NCBI RefSeq assembly: GCF_001305295.1
Contig: NZ_LJSI01000047.1
Coordinates: 44,303 to 108,302, forward strand
Length of the DNA stretch: 64,000 bases
Direction of reading: 5' to 3'
Source: Neptunomonas antarctica
GTDB lineage: Bacteria > Pseudomonadota > Gammaproteobacteria > Pseudomonadales > Balneatricaceae
Below are positions 44,456 to 54,874 of the stretch, piece after piece. A program made the translations under genes and the position numbers. The notes beneath the pieces are model-generated. The model had not been told where the DNA came from and ran no database searches. It was given only the letters and a program-made list of their open reading frames with translations. Position 1 is the first letter of the stretch. Each line of letters opens with the position of its first letter.

Positions 44456-45616
44456 TTAGCCGATCTCTCTCAGCAGTTCACGAGAAATAATGACGCGCTG
44501 TATTTCGCTGGTACCTTCATAAAGAGAGGTAATTCGCACATCACGTGCATAGCGTTCTAATGGGTAGTCTTTTATGTAACCGTAGCCGCCTAACAGTTGT
44601 AGGGCGGTATAGCAGGCTTTATTCGCTTTTTCGGAGGCAAACAGCTTAGCCATCGATGCTTCTTTAGAAAATGGCAGCCCTTTAGATTTTTTGTCGGCAG
44701 CGTTCATCAATAACAACCGCGATGCTTCCAGATCAGTGTAAGCGTCCGCCATCATCCATTGTAGCCCTTGGAAATTAGCAATGGGCTGGCCAAATTGCTG
44801 ACGTTCAGTCGTGTAGGTACGGGCATAATCCATTGCTGCCAAGCCGATACCCAGTGCGACAGAACCTATGCCTATCCGCCCACCGGCCAGTTCTCCTACC
44901 GCAATTTTAAAACCTTGATTTAACTCGCCCATCAGAGCCTTTTTGGGAATGCGGCAATTATCAAACAACACTTCATTAGTAGATGAGGCTGTCTGTCCCA
45001 TCTTTTTTTCTGCTTTCGAAATGAGCAGGCCCGGAGCGCTACTTTCAACCAAGAAGCATGAGATACCTTTACCTTTAGGTAAACTGGCATCCGTCACTGC
45101 CCACACGACAAACACTCCCGCATATTCAGCACTGGTAATAAATTGTTTTGCGCCATTAATAACCCATTCGTCGCCCTCAAGAACGGCGGTCGTTTTCATA
45201 TTGGATGGGTCTGATCCTGCGGTAGTTTCGGTTAAGCAGAAACCACCCGCCGCATATTCGCCACTGCATAACTTAGGCAGGTAGTGGCTTTTTTGTTCTT
45301 CAGATGCGATCGCCTGAATCACTTCGGCGACCATATTAGTGACTGACATAGTAACGGCTGTGGATGAGCAGGCTCTGGCAATTTCAGTTAGGGCAAGGCT
45401 TAATACGACCGTTCCCGTTTCTGTGCCACCGTATTCGCTTTCAATGTTCAGGCCCATAAAGCCTAGTTCGGCTAACTTTTTCAGATTCTGAAGAAACAGC
45501 TCACGATCACCTTCGTGATCTAACTTCTCGGCTATGGGAGCGAGTTCGGCTTGGGCAAACTTTCGCGCCATTTCCTGAATCATGCTCTGGTCTTCAGTTA
45601 AGGTAAGATTCATCAC
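44456..45616 (-). CDS. Acyl-CoA dehydrogenase (short/branched-chain type)
   Basis: The 386-residue FAD enzyme has the family blocks GGFCLTETTAGSDPSNMKTT (FAD contact), WVINGAKQFITSAEYAGVFV and the C-terminal LYEGTSEIQRVIISREL with the catalytic Glu in YEGTSEIQ, as in medium- and short-chain dehydrogenases (unlike isovaleryl-CoA dehydrogenase, whose base lies elsewhere). It is the first gene of a three-gene operon with SDR and acyl-CoA ligase, divergent from an AraC regulator. Likely substrates are 2-methylbutyryl-CoA, isobutyryl-CoA or a short straight-chain acyl-CoA. Confidence 0.92.
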   Translation of the reverse strand: MMNLTLTEDQSMIQEMARKFAQAELAPIAEKLDHEGDRELFLQNLKKLAELGFMGLNIESEYGGTETGTVVLSLALTEIARACSSTAVTMSVTNMVAEVIQAIASEEQKSHYLPKLCSGEYAAGGFCLTETTAGSDPSNMKTTAVLEGDEWVINGAKQFITSAEYAGVFVVWAVTDASLPKGKGISCFLVESSAPGLLISKAEKKMGQTASSTNEVLFDNCRIPKKALMGELNQGFKIAVGELAGGRIGIGSVALGIGLAAMDYARTYTTERQQFGQPIANFQGLQWMMADAYTDLEASRLLLMNAADKKSKGLPFSKEASMAKLFASEKANKACYTALQLLGGYGYIKDYPLERYARDVRITSLYEGTSEIQRVIISRELLREIG

Positions 45617-45895
45617 TTCTCTCTCTTTATAAAAAGGACGCCAGAAGAGCAGGCCTCGCTTTCTGTATTTATTGTCGTGGAAAGTGTTTGTATATTCGTA
45701 TTATTAAATCGTAAAGTATTAATCTATAAAGAATTATTTTTTATTTTCTTGGTTCGGCATCTTTTATAAAAAAGGCATTAACTATCAATAATATAAAGGA
45801 AAACCCACAGACATAATATGACATTAAATGACTATAAAAATCACATTATGTTACATTTATGAGAGTTAATCAGATCAGCTCTTGATAGGAAGGTT

Positions 45896-46924
45896 ATGGC
45901 AACGGTCGATATTCATTATGTGAAAGCCTTACTGAGTTGCAGTCAGAGAAAAGGGCACTCAATTGAATCGCTAATGCTTGATATCGGGATCACACCTGCA
46001 TTACTCGAGCAACCTGATGCCAGAGTCTATGGTGAGCAGATGAGCCAGCTTGTTAAATTAACCTGGGACTTGCTCCAGGACGAGTTTATGGGCTGTACGC
46101 AGCATCCTTGTAAGCAGGGAGTGTTTGCCTTGATGGCGCGGCATGCATTGCATTATGAATCGCTGCAAGCAGTGTTGGAGCAGGGGATTCATTTCTACAA
46201 TTTATTCACCGAGGATATTCAGATGAGTCTGGTATGCCGTGGTGATCTTGTTGAGTTAATAGCAAATTTTAAGGATCCGTATCTGGACCCGGAACATTTT
46301 TATCAAGAATTCTGGTTGGTTATCTGGCATCGATTCGCGAGCTGGGTTATTGGTAAAAAAATACCCTTGATTCAAGTATGTTTTCCTTATGAAAAACCGG
46401 TTAATTTTAACGAATTAAAAGATCTTTTCCCTTGTGATCATCTGTTTAACCGTTCAGCACTCACCTTTAGTTTCAGCGCTGATTATTTAGCCTGTTCGCC
46501 CGTGCGTACGCAGCATGATTTATCCCGGTTTCTTAAATATTCACCGGCTGATCTTATTACCATACCGGGTGAAGAGCAGAGTTATAAAGCGCGTATTCGT
46601 TCAATACTGCTCTATCAAAAATCAGAGATTCTGTTATGTCCTTCGTTCGAACAGCTGGCCATCGACTTTAATGTAAGCAGTCAGACACTTCGTCGTAAAC
46701 TCAAAAATGAAGGCACATCCTACCCGCAGATTAAAGAGGATATTCGCCGCGATCAGGCAATAGAAAAGCTCTGTTCACAAAAATTATCAGTGTCTGAAAT
46801 AGCCAGATTACTCGGCTTTAGTGAGCCCAGGTCTTTTACCAGAGCCTTCAAGCAATGGACAGGGTTAATGCCGAAAGCGTATCTGGAAATAAAATCTCGT
46901 TCATCTGATTCGGCTATCAAATAG
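45896..46924 (+). CDS. AraC family transcriptional regulator
   Basis: The 342-residue protein has an N-terminal ligand domain of the OruR/ArgR-like AraC subgroup (about 1-200) and a C-terminal double HTH (FEQLAIDFNVSSQTLRRKLK and SVSEIARLLGFSEPRSFTRA, then FKQWTGLMPKAY). It is divergent from the acyl-CoA dehydrogenase operon across 279 AT-rich bases. That spacer contains an imperfect inverted repeat (CATAATATGA 45812-45821 and TCACATTATG 45841-45850), a candidate binding site. It probably activates the divergent operon in response to an acyl or fatty acid. Confidence 0.92.
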   Translation: MATVDIHYVKALLSCSQRKGHSIESLMLDIGITPALLEQPDARVYGEQMSQLVKLTWDLLQDEFMGCTQHPCKQGVFALMARHALHYESLQAVLEQGIHFYNLFTEDIQMSLVCRGDLVELIANFKDPYLDPEHFYQEFWLVIWHRFASWVIGKKIPLIQVCFPYEKPVNFNELKDLFPCDHLFNRSALTFSFSADYLACSPVRTQHDLSRFLKYSPADLITIPGEEQSYKARIRSILLYQKSEILLCPSFEQLAIDFNVSSQTLRRKLKNEGTSYPQIKEDIRRDQAIEKLCSQKLSVSEIARLLGFSEPRSFTRAFKQWTGLMPKAYLEIKSRSSDSAIK

Positions 46925-47002
46925 TTAAACTGTCGTCTGCTTTTTTAAAAAAATCAGGTAGTGTTTTCCTCTGAAAGGTGATCTTTGACGAAAAGCATCC
47001 AG

Positions 47003-47036
47003 AAAAAATGCCGGCTACTTACATAGTCGGCATTTT
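47003..47036. terminator. Bidirectional rho-independent terminator
   Basis: AAATGCCGGCTA (47006-47017) pairs with TAGTCGGCATTT (47024-47035) around a 6-base loop, with T residues at the plus-strand 3' side and an A-run at the other. It serves both the AraC gene and the end of the liu operon. Confidence 0.9.
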
Positions 47037-47081
47037 CATAGTCGAATTTTTAAAGAGAGGCCGCAGCCTCGTTAAATTCCG

Positions 47082-48773
47082 TTATATGTCATCAAGTCCA
47101 AGCTCTGCGATTGATATTTCACGCATTTTAAACTTCTGGATTTTGCCGGTGACTGTCATCGGGAACTCATCGACAAACTTGAAGTAACGTGGGATTTTGA
47201 AGTGGGTAATTTGCCCCTTACAAAATGCCCGCAACTGCTCCTCTGTCACATTGTCAGCCGTTGGATGTAATTTTATCCAGGCAATCAGTTCTTCACCGTA
47301 CTTTTTATCCGGTACACCCGTTACCTGCACATCGGAGATGCCCGGGTGTGTATACAGGAATTCTTCTACCTCTTTGGGGTAAACGTTTTCGCCACCACGG
47401 ATAACCATGTCTTTAATACGACCCACAATCTGAACATAGCCTTCATCGTCCATGGTAGCTAAGTCTTCAGTGTGCATCCAGCCAGAAGAATCAATGGCTT
47501 TTTCGGTAGCGTCCTGGTTGTTCCAGTATTTCAGCATAACGCTGTATCCACGGGTGCAGAGTTCGCCAATGATGCCGCGCGGTACGATATTGCCGGTTAC
47601 CGGATCGATAATTTTGGATTCCAGATGGGGTTGGGTCCTGCCCACCGTGGTTACTTGTTTATCAAACGGGTCGTCAGCGGCCGTTTGTAGAGAAACAGGA
47701 CTGGTTTCTGTCATGCCGTAGGCGATCTGAACTTCTTTCATGTTCATTTTAGTATTGACGGCTTTCATTACTTCAGCAGGGCAGATAGAGCCTGCCATGA
47801 TACCGGTTCGCAGTGAACTCAGATCGAAGTTAGCAAACTCAGGATGATCCAGCTCAGAGATAAACATCGTCGGTACACCGTAAAGCGCCGTGGCTTTTTC
47901 TTCGGCGATTGTTTCCAATACGATTTTAGGATCGAAGCCTTCGTCCGGATAGATCATGGTTGAACCATGTGTCATACAGCCCAGGTTACCCATAACCATG
48001 CCAAAACAGTGATACAGGGGAACAGGAATGACCAGGCGATCTTTTTCAGTCAGATTCATACTCTCGCCAACAAAATACCCATTATTCAGAATATTATGGT
48101 GTGAAAGTGCCGCTCCTTTAGGAAAGCCCGTAGTGCCGGAGGTGTATTGGATGTTGATCGCATCATCAAACTGTAGCTGGCTCTGGATCTCTTGTACTTG
48201 TTCGTCGGTAACCGATTCAGCCAGGGCGACGAAATCAGCCCAACGCCACATACCTGCGAATTTATCATCCGATAAGTTGATAACGCCCTTAAGGTGCGGG
48301 AGCTTCATCGATTTTAATTTTCCTTCGGCAGAGGCTTTCAATTCCGGTGCCAACTCAAACAGCATCTCTGTGTAGTTTGAGCTTTTAAACGTATTCGCGG
48401 TAACGATGACATTGACTTCGGACTGATTCAGCGCGTATTCAAGTTCGTGTAAGCGGTAAGCCGGATTGATATTGACCAGAATGGCGCCCACTTTTGCCGT
48501 AGCAAACTGTGTGATGGTCCATTGTGCGCAGTTGGGTGCCCACATAGCGACGCGGTCGCCGCGCTTGATGCCAATCGCCAGGAAAGCGCGTGCGGCCTGG
48601 TCCACGGCTTCTTTCAGTTGACGATAGCTGTAACGTAAGCCCTGATGACGCACAATCAGTGCATCGTTGTCTGGATAGGTGGCGGCAATCTCATCAAACT
48701 TATCACCGATGGTCATTCCCAAAAGTGGTTTGCTGGAAATGCCGCTGCTGTAACTTGGCAATGTAGTGTTCAT
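47082..48773 (-). CDS. AMP-binding acyl-CoA ligase of the liu operon
   Basis: This 563-residue ANL enzyme has P-loop [13 protein letters not shown]5 YGMTETSP, A7 WMHTEDLA, A8 [20 protein letters not shown] and catalytic lysine in TGKIQKFK. It resembles the fatty-acid/short branched acid CoA ligases often placed at the end of liu or atu operons (AtuH-like). It may activate isovalerate or related acids that enter the leucine pathway. It is the last gene of the operon, 47 bases after the peroxidase-related gene, and is followed by a bidirectional terminator. Confidence 0.9.
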   Translation of the reverse strand: MNTTLPSYSSGISSKPLLGMTIGDKFDEIAATYPDNDALIVRHQGLRYSYRQLKEAVDQAARAFLAIGIKRGDRVAMWAPNCAQWTITQFATAKVGAILVNINPAYRLHELEYALNQSEVNVIVTANTFKSSNYTEMLFELAPELKASAEGKLKSMKLPHLKGVINLSDDKFAGMWRWADFVALAESVTDEQVQEIQSQLQFDDAINIQYTSGTTGFPKGAALSHHNILNNGYFVGESMNLTEKDRLVIPVPLYHCFGMVMGNLGCMTHGSTMIYPDEGFDPKIVLETIAEEKATALYGVPTMFISELDHPEFANFDLSSLRTGIMAGSICPAEVMKAVNTKMNMKEVQIAYGMTETSPVSLQTAADDPFDKQVTTVGRTQPHLESKIIDPVTGNIVPRGIIGELCTRGYSVMLKYWNNQDATEKAIDSSGWMHTEDLATMDDEGYVQIVGRIKDMVIRGGENVYPKEVEEFLYTHPGISDVQVTGVPDKKYGEELIAWIKLHPTADNVTEEQLRAFCKGQITHFKIPRYFKFVDEFPMTVTGKIQKFKMREISIAELGLDDI

Positions 48774-48820
48774 AATAAAATCCCTGCAATCTTGTTGTTA
48801 TATCTGATAATCAACGGAAT

Positions 48821-49405
48821 TTATACGCCGCGATGGGCACCGTGATACTGCAGATTAGGCTGCATCTCTACGGCACTGGCCACGCGGTTAGTCATGTTGT
48901 AAAAACCGGTAACGTTAGCGATGTCCCAGATGCCCTGGTCACTGAATCCAGCATCGCGCAATGACTGGCGATCGGCTTCATCGATATTGTCTGGCTGATT
49001 TGTGAGTTTATGAGCAAAATCAAGCATGGCCCGATGGCGGGGCTCAAGTTCGGCGGCACGATAGTTCATCACCATCAATTCGCCTAAAACAGGATCGCCA
49101 GAGTATTCACGAACAGCAGCACCATGAGCGGTCAGGCAGTAATAACAGTGATTTTGTGCTGATACTACAACCGCGATCATCTCTTTTTCAAGCGTGCTTA
49201 ATTCGCCTTCACCAAACATTATCTCGTTATAAAAACGTGCGAAAACATCCAGTTGAGCCGTGTTTTGGCTATAGGCCGTCAGAACATTAGGTATCATTCC
49301 GAGTTTTTCTTCGCATTTATCGAAGTATTTTTGAAACTGTTCTGGCAATTGATCTCGCTCAGGAATCGGCAGGTCAAGTGCGGTAATTTGCTGTGGTTGA
49401 CTCAT
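48821..49405 (-). CDS. Peroxidase-related protein (AhpD/carboxymuconolactone decarboxylase fold)
   Basis: The 194-residue all-helical protein has the redox motif C87-x2-C90-x3-H94 (NHCYYCLTAHGAA), with Glu in the preceding TLEKEMIAVVVSAQ helix, as in AhpD-like alkylhydroperoxidases. The N-terminal GMIPNVLTAYSQNTAQLDVF and C-terminal MLDFAHKLTNQP identify the peroxidase-related subfamily. It sits inside the liu operon between HMG-CoA lyase (26 bases) and the acyl-CoA ligase; its role there is unknown but could be protection from peroxide made by flavin dehydrogenases. Confidence 0.88.
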   Translation of the reverse strand: MSQPQQITALDLPIPERDQLPEQFQKYFDKCEEKLGMIPNVLTAYSQNTAQLDVFARFYNEIMFGEGELSTLEKEMIAVVVSAQNHCYYCLTAHGAAVREYSGDPVLGELMVMNYRAAELEPRHRAMLDFAHKLTNQPDNIDEADRQSLRDAGFSDQGIWDIANVTGFYNMTNRVASAVEMQPNLQYHGAHRGV

Positions 49406-49431
49406 TTGTTGTGCCTCATGCTTATTTTTAT

Positions 49432-50337
49432 TTATTGATCACAACCCATGGCGAGACCTACTTTGGATCCGTTGCTACGACCTAATTCTTGTGTAATCCA
49501 GTGCCCGATGGGAACCAGTTTATCCAGATCAATACCCGTCTCAATGCCTAAGCCGTTAAGCATGTAGACAACATCTTCTGTGGCGACATTACCCGATGCC
49601 CCTTTTGCGTAAGGGCAACCGCCTAAGCCTGCAATGGAGGTATCAATCACACTGATGCCATCCTGCATCACCGCATACAGGTTCGCCAGTGCTTGCCCGT
49701 AAGTATCATGAAAGTGCGCGGCGAGTTGGTTAATAGGTACGTCTTTCGCGACCCGAGCGAGCATTTTTCTGGCTTTAACCGGCGTGCCTACACCGATAGT
49801 GTCACCGAGAGATATTTCGTAGCACCCCATATCAAGTAACTCACGTGCAACAGCCGCGACCTGGGCGGGGTCTATGTCACCTTCATAGGGACATCCCAGT
49901 ACAGTAGAAACATAGCCTCGAATACGGATGTTGTTTTTCTTGGCGGCCTCAATAACGGGTATGAAGCGCGCCAGACTTTCGGCAATCGAGCAATTGATAT
50001 TTTTCTGGGTAAAGGATTCAGACGCAGCGCTAAAGATAGCGACTTCATCTGCGTGTGCAGCAATCGCCCCTTCAGCTCCCTTTATATTGGGTGTTAAGGC
50101 GGCATAAGCCACCCCTGTTTTGCGGGTAATGCCTGCCATAACTTCGGCGGCATCGCCCATCTGTGGCACCCATTTAGGCGAGACAAAGCTGGCGGCTTCG
50201 ATATGGCTTAGGCCTGCTTCAGCAAGGCGGTTAATCAATTCAACTTTAATCGCCGTTGAAATCACCGCGCCTGATTCGTTTTGCAAGCCGTCACGCGGGC
50301 CTACTTCAACAATACGTGCTTTGTTTGGCAGTCCCAT
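49432..50337 (-). CDS. liuE: Hydroxymethylglutaryl-CoA lyase LiuE
   Basis: This enzyme cleaves HMG-CoA to acetoacetate and acetyl-CoA, the last specific step of leucine breakdown. The TIM-barrel signature [12 protein letters not shown] (metal and substrate binding) opens the protein, [19 protein letters not shown] supplies the metal histidines, and [20 protein letters not shown] contains the catalytic cysteine of HMG-CoA lyases. The 301-residue length is normal. It begins 3 bases after the liuD stop. Confidence 0.95.
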   Translation of the reverse strand: MGLPNKARIVEVGPRDGLQNESGAVISTAIKVELINRLAEAGLSHIEAASFVSPKWVPQMGDAAEVMAGITRKTGVAYAALTPNIKGAEGAIAAHADEVAIFSAASESFTQKNINCSIAESLARFIPVIEAAKKNNIRIRGYVSTVLGCPYEGDIDPAQVAAVARELLDMGCYEISLGDTIGVGTPVKARKMLARVAKDVPINQLAAHFHDTYGQALANLYAVMQDGISVIDTSIAGLGGCPYAKGASGNVATEDVVYMLNGLGIETGIDLDKLVPIGHWITQELGRSNGSKVGLAMGCDQ

Positions 50338-50340
50338 GAG

Positions 50341-52359
50341 TTATTCCTCTTCTGCGGCGGGTGTTTCAGCAAGTGTCACGGCTACGAGTGCCGCACCATC
50401 GGATACCAGATCGCCTACTGCAAAGAATATTTCAGACACGGTACCGGCATGAGGTGCGCGGATACTGTGTTCCATCTTCATAGCTTCCATGATGACGAGT
50501 GTGTCGCCCTGAGCAACAACCTGACCTACTTCTGCCAGTACCGCAACAATGGCACCATTCATTGGTGCTGTCAGAGAGCCACCACTGGTTTGATCGCTAT
50601 CCTCAAAGGTATGACGGAATAGTTGACACTGAAACTGATGGCCTTCACGGAACAGTGTGAGATCGTTGCCCGCAAGGTGGCCATGAATACTCAGACGGTG
50701 ACCATTAATAACGGCGCGCAGATGATCGTCGTCTAATGTAGCTGAGACGTTAAAGGACACATTGTCTACGCTGATTTCATAGCCGTTCTGTTTTTCACTA
50801 GTGCGATGCTCAACAACCCGAACCTGATGGTGATCTTCACCCACTATCCACTCCATTGGACGTGAATAATCAGCATTCAAACGCCAGCTGGTTTGCAGAT
50901 TAAACGGCGAGTCAGGGTCATCTTTATTCGGTTGAGTCTTGCGCTCGGTTTCTAACAGAAAGCTGGTGGCCAAGGCGAGTTGGCTCTGTATGTCGGTTTT
51001 AGCTGTTTGGAAAAGCAGGTCGTTATGCTTTTCGATAAAGCCGGTATCCAGTTCTTGATCACGGAAAGGTTTACTATCAGCGATTTGACGCAGAAAGCCG
51101 ATGTTGGTTTTCATCCCGCCAATACGGTAAGACTCAAGTGCATGTACCATACGGTTGATGGCTTGCTCCCGGTCTTCATCCCAGACGATTAATTTGGCAA
51201 TCATCGGATCATAATAGACGCTAACTTCATCGCCTTCGATAACGCCGGTATCGACGCGAACATGGGCGCTTTCTTTCGGGGTGCGCAAGTAGTGAAGGGT
51301 GCCGGTTACCGGTAAAAAGTCATTATCCGGATCTTCTGCATAAACACGTGCTTCAAGTGCATGGCCGCGAATCCGGATTTCATCCTGCTGTAGAGGTAGC
51401 GGTTCGCCATCGGCAATGCGTAACTGCCATTCTACTAGGTCCTGACCGGTGATCATCTCAGTGACAGGATGTTCAACTTGTAAACGGGTGTTCATTTCCA
51501 TGAAGTAGAAAGAGCCATCTTCGTCGTAAAGAAACTCTACGGTACCCGCGCCGACATAGTCGATCGCTTTCGCGGCAGCAACGGCGGTATCACCCATTGC
51601 TTTACGGGTTTCGTCAGACAGGCCAGGTGCAGGGGCTTCTTCGATGACTTTCTGATGACGACGTTGAACCGAGCAGTCACGTTCAGCCAGATAGATGCCA
51701 TTACCCTGTTTGTCACAAAACACCTGAATTTCGACATGACGGGGTTTCGTCAGATAACGCTCAATCAGCATGTCGGGGTTGCCGAATGCGTTTTGCGATT
51801 CACGCTGTGCTGCTGCCAGAGCCGACTCAAATTCGCCGATATGGTTAACCACACGCATCCCTTTGCCGCCACCGCCAGCTATCGCTTTCAGTAACAGTGG
51901 GAAGCCGCATTTTTCTGCTTCAGCTTTTAATAGTGCAGGGTCCTGATCAGCACCGTGGTAACCAGGTACCAGCGGTACATCAGCCTGCAGCATGATATCT
52001 TTCGCCGCAGACTTAGAGCCCATGGACGCAATAGCGGATGCGGGTGGGCCAATGAAGGCAATATTGTTAGCTTCACATGCGTTGGCGAAATCTGTGTTTT
52101 CAGACAGGAACCCATAACCTGGATGGATTGCCTGGGCGCCAGATTTTAAGGCGATCTCTAAAATTTTATCGGCGCGTAAATAACTCTCGCTGCTGGGCGC
52201 AGGGCCTAATAAAAAGGCTTCATCCGCCATGGCAACATGGCGAGCATTGCGATCGGCTTCTGAATAAACGGCGACACACCGAATACCAAGACGGTGCGCT
52301 GTCTGTATAACACGACAGGCTATCTCGCCACGGTTTGCAATTAAAATCTTGCTGAACAT
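50341..52359 (-). CDS. liuD: Methylcrotonyl-CoA carboxylase biotin-containing subunit LiuD
   Basis: This is the alpha subunit of 3-methylcrotonyl-CoA carboxylase, 672 residues. The biotin carboxylase domain (FSKILIANRGEIACRVIQTA at the start; ATP loop KAIAGGGGKGMRVV; MNTRLQVEHPVTE with catalytic residues) is followed by the BT linker and a C-terminal biotinyl domain with the biotin lysine in VIMEAMKMEHSI. Domain order matches methylcrotonyl- and propionyl-CoA carboxylases; the flanking liu genes decide for methylcrotonyl-CoA. The start lies 6 bases after the liuC stop. Confidence 0.95.
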   Translation of the reverse strand: MFSKILIANRGEIACRVIQTAHRLGIRCVAVYSEADRNARHVAMADEAFLLGPAPSSESYLRADKILEIALKSGAQAIHPGYGFLSENTDFANACEANNIAFIGPPASAIASMGSKSAAKDIMLQADVPLVPGYHGADQDPALLKAEAEKCGFPLLLKAIAGGGGKGMRVVNHIGEFESALAAAQRESQNAFGNPDMLIERYLTKPRHVEIQVFCDKQGNGIYLAERDCSVQRRHQKVIEEAPAPGLSDETRKAMGDTAVAAAKAIDYVGAGTVEFLYDEDGSFYFMEMNTRLQVEHPVTEMITGQDLVEWQLRIADGEPLPLQQDEIRIRGHALEARVYAEDPDNDFLPVTGTLHYLRTPKESAHVRVDTGVIEGDEVSVYYDPMIAKLIVWDEDREQAINRMVHALESYRIGGMKTNIGFLRQIADSKPFRDQELDTGFIEKHNDLLFQTAKTDIQSQLALATSFLLETERKTQPNKDDPDSPFNLQTSWRLNADYSRPMEWIVGEDHHQVRVVEHRTSEKQNGYEISVDNVSFNVSATLDDDHLRAVINGHRLSIHGHLAGNDLTLFREGHQFQCQLFRHTFEDSDQTSGGSLTAPMNGAIVAVLAEVGQVVAQGDTLVIMEAMKMEHSIRAPHAGTVSEIFFAVGDLVSDGAALVAVTLAETPAAEEE

Positions 52360-52365
52360 AGTGAC

Positions 52366-53163
52366 TTACTCCTGAATCCAGTTGGGTTTACGTTTTTCAA
52401 GAAAAGCACTCAGGCCTTCCTGTCCTTCAGCACTGACACGGATGTCAGCGATACGTTCTGCCGTATCCTGGATTACTGTTTGTTCAATAACTTTATGGCT
52501 GACAGCAAAGATAAGCTCTTTGGCTGCCCGCATTCCCTGAGGGCTATTTTTGCTAAGCGTGCGGGTTATGCGCGCACAGGCATCATCAAAAAGCTCAGGT
52601 GAGGCAACAACTTCATGAACCAGACCAAACTTCTGAGCGGTAGCGGCAGAAAATGCTTCTGCCGTCAAAAAGTAGCGACGTGACTGTCGCTCACCGATTG
52701 CACGGACAACATAAGGGCTGATAACGGCTGGAATAAGACCGATTTTTACTTCGCTGAGACAAAACTGGGCTTCTTCAGAAGCAATGACTATGTCACAGCA
52801 GGCGGCCAGACCCACGGCGCCCCCATAAGCGGCACCCTGTATTAAGCCGATAGTCGGTTTGTTCAGGCTATTAAGAAGCTCCATCAGTTTGGCAAGACGG
52901 CCCGCGTCTTTTAAGTTTTCCTGATGGGAATTCCTGGCCATACGTTTCATCCATGCAAGGTCAGCCCCCGCAGAGAAGTTTTTACCATTGGAGCGCAATA
53001 TCAGTGCGCGAACGTCGTTATTGTTGCTAACACTTTCAAGTTTTGCGATTAGCTGTTCAATGACATCGTCATCAAAAGCGTTGTGTACTTCAGGTCGGTT
53101 CAATGTCAGCTCAGCGATACCGTCTGCGCTAATGCTAAGGAGAACCTGTTTATTATCAGTCAT
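52366..53163 (-). CDS. liuC: Methylglutaconyl-CoA hydratase LiuC
   Basis: This crotonase-fold enzyme hydrates 3-methylglutaconyl-CoA to HMG-CoA. The oxyanion-hole motifs ILRSNGKNFSAGADLAWMKR and IGLIQGAAYGGAVGLAACCD and the CLSEVKIGLIPAVISPYVVR block place it in the AtuE/LiuC-like branch. I choose ATG 53163 (265 residues): GGAG lies 8 bases upstream and this start avoids running into the liuB stop, whereas a longer frame would add 15 unlikely residues. It sits between liuB and liuD. Confidence 0.93.
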   Translation of the reverse strand: MTDNKQVLLSISADGIAELTLNRPEVHNAFDDDVIEQLIAKLESVSNNNDVRALILRSNGKNFSAGADLAWMKRMARNSHQENLKDAGRLAKLMELLNSLNKPTIGLIQGAAYGGAVGLAACCDIVIASEEAQFCLSEVKIGLIPAVISPYVVRAIGERQSRRYFLTAEAFSAATAQKFGLVHEVVASPELFDDACARITRTLSKNSPQGMRAAKELIFAVSHKVIEQTVIQDTAERIADIRVSAEGQEGLSAFLEKRKPNWIQE

Positions 53164-53176
53164 GACAGTCACTCCA

Positions 53177-54784
53177 TTACATCCGGAATATGCCGAAGTG
53201 GGTATCACCGATGGGCTTATTCAACGCGGCTGAGAGACCCATACCGATAACCGAACGTGTCTGAGCCGGATCAATAACGCCATCATCCCAAAGACGTGCA
53301 GAGGCATAATAAGGATGGCCCTGATGTTCATAGGTATCGATGATCGGTTTTTTGAAGTTGGCTTCAGCTTCTGCAGACCAGGTTTCGCCTTTACGCTCTT
53401 TACCGTCGCGAGTCACAGTCGCCATTACGCCAGCGGCTTGTTCGCCACCCATCACCGAGATGCGCGCATTCGGCCACATCCACAGGAAGTTAGGGCTGTA
53501 AGCGCGACCACACATGCCGTAGTTGCCGGCGCCGAATGATCCACCAATCAGCACTGTGAGCTTCGGCACAGCCGCGCAGGCAACCGCTGTTACCAGTTTG
53601 GCTCCGTGTTTAGCGATACCTTCTGCTTCATATTTTTGACCTACCATAAAGCCGGTAATATTCTGTAAGAATAATAAAGGAATTTTACGCTGGCAGCAGA
53701 GTTCAATAAAGTGAGCACCTTTCTGTGCAGACTCGCTGAACAGAATCCCGTTGTTGGCAATAATACCGACGGGGTAACCGTAGATATGTGCAAAGCCGGT
53801 GACCAATGTTGTACCGTAGTTCTTTTTGAACTCATCAAAATCAGAGCCATCAACAAGGCGGGCAATCACGTCACGCACGTCAAAGGGCTTTTTCAGGTCG
53901 GTGCCGACAATGCCATACAGTTCTTCAGCCGGGTAGAGTGGCTCAACGGAAGGTTTGATATCCAGAGTGATCTGTTTTTTGCGATTCAGGTTGGCCACAC
54001 AGGTGCGGGCAATCTGCAGCGCGTGTTGGTCATTTTCGGCATAGTGATCGGCAACACCCGATACTTTACAGTGCACATCCGCACCACCAAGATCTTCGGC
54101 ACTGACGATTTCACCGGTAGCGGCTTTCACCAGAGGGGGCCCGGCAAGAAAAATGGTGCCCTGATTGCGGACGATAATCGACTCGTCAGCCATGGCAGGA
54201 ACATAAGCACCGCCGGCGGTACACAGGCCCATTACCACAGCAATCTGCGGAATGCCTTTAGCTGACATGCGCGCTTGGTTGAAAAAGATACGACCAAAAT
54301 GATCGCGATCCGGAAAAACATCATCCTGTTGTGGCAGGTTAGCGCCACCAGAATCAACTAAATAAATGCATGTCAGGTTGTTTTGCTCAGCAATTTCCTG
54401 AGCACGAAGATGTTTTTTCACGGTTAAGGGAAAATAAGTGCCGCCTTTTACCGTCGCGTCATTCGCAATGATCATACATTCCTGGCCAGATACACGGCCG
54501 ATACCCGTAATAATACCGGCGGCTGGAATGTTGTCTTCATATACTTTATAGGCAGCCATTTGGGACAGCTCAAGAAAAGCTGAACCCGGATCAATCAAGG
54601 TGTTGATACGCTCGCGTGGCAGTAATTTTCCGCGCGCGGTATGGCGTTCCTGATAAGACGGGCCACCACCTTGTTCTATGATGCTGACTTTTTCACGCAG
54701 ATCTGAAACGGCGGCTTGCATTGACGTGTGGCGGGCAATGAAGTCTTCGGCGCGTGTATTGATCTTGGATTGGATTATCGACAT
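53177..54784 (-). CDS. liuB: Methylcrotonyl-CoA carboxylase carboxyltransferase subunit LiuB
   Basis: This is the beta subunit of 3-methylcrotonyl-CoA carboxylase (535 residues), with two crotonase-like halves. Recognisable blocks: [20 protein letters not shown] near the N-terminus, [40 protein letters not shown] and the C-terminal [20 protein letters not shown] with [13 protein letters not shown]. It transfers the carboxyl group from LiuD-bound biotin to methylcrotonyl-CoA. A 13-bp hairpin in the gap before it ends about 8 bases from its GAGG ribosome-binding site. Confidence 0.95.
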   Translation of the reverse strand: MSIIQSKINTRAEDFIARHTSMQAAVSDLREKVSIIEQGGGPSYQERHTARGKLLPRERINTLIDPGSAFLELSQMAAYKVYEDNIPAAGIITGIGRVSGQECMIIANDATVKGGTYFPLTVKKHLRAQEIAEQNNLTCIYLVDSGGANLPQQDDVFPDRDHFGRIFFNQARMSAKGIPQIAVVMGLCTAGGAYVPAMADESIIVRNQGTIFLAGPPLVKAATGEIVSAEDLGGADVHCKVSGVADHYAENDQHALQIARTCVANLNRKKQITLDIKPSVEPLYPAEELYGIVGTDLKKPFDVRDVIARLVDGSDFDEFKKNYGTTLVTGFAHIYGYPVGIIANNGILFSESAQKGAHFIELCCQRKIPLLFLQNITGFMVGQKYEAEGIAKHGAKLVTAVACAAVPKLTVLIGGSFGAGNYGMCGRAYSPNFLWMWPNARISVMGGEQAAGVMATVTRDGKERKGETWSAEAEANFKKPIIDTYEHQGHPYYASARLWDDGVIDPAQTRSVIGMGLSAALNKPIGDTHFGIFRM

Positions 54785-54797
54785 ATCCGGTCCTCAT

Positions 54798-54830
54798 TAG
54801 ATTCAACTGATACAGTGTCAGTTGAATCTA
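54798..54830 (-). other. Strong intra-operon hairpin between liuA and liuB
   Basis: TAGATTCAACTGA (54798-54810) and TCAGTTGAATCTA (54818-54830) form a perfect 13-bp stem with a 7-base loop. There is no U-tract after it, so it is not a standard terminator. Sitting between liuA and the liuB ribosome-binding site, it may stabilise the liuA message or mark a processing site. Confidence 0.8.
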
Positions 54831-54874
54831 TTGGTTCTTTTATTTGATAGGGATGTTGAATAAGAAACGAATGT

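Noticed and set aside
52366..53208. Longer liuC start at 53208
   Set aside because: It would overlap liuB by 32 bases and add residues without family similarity; ATG 53163 has a better ribosome-binding site.
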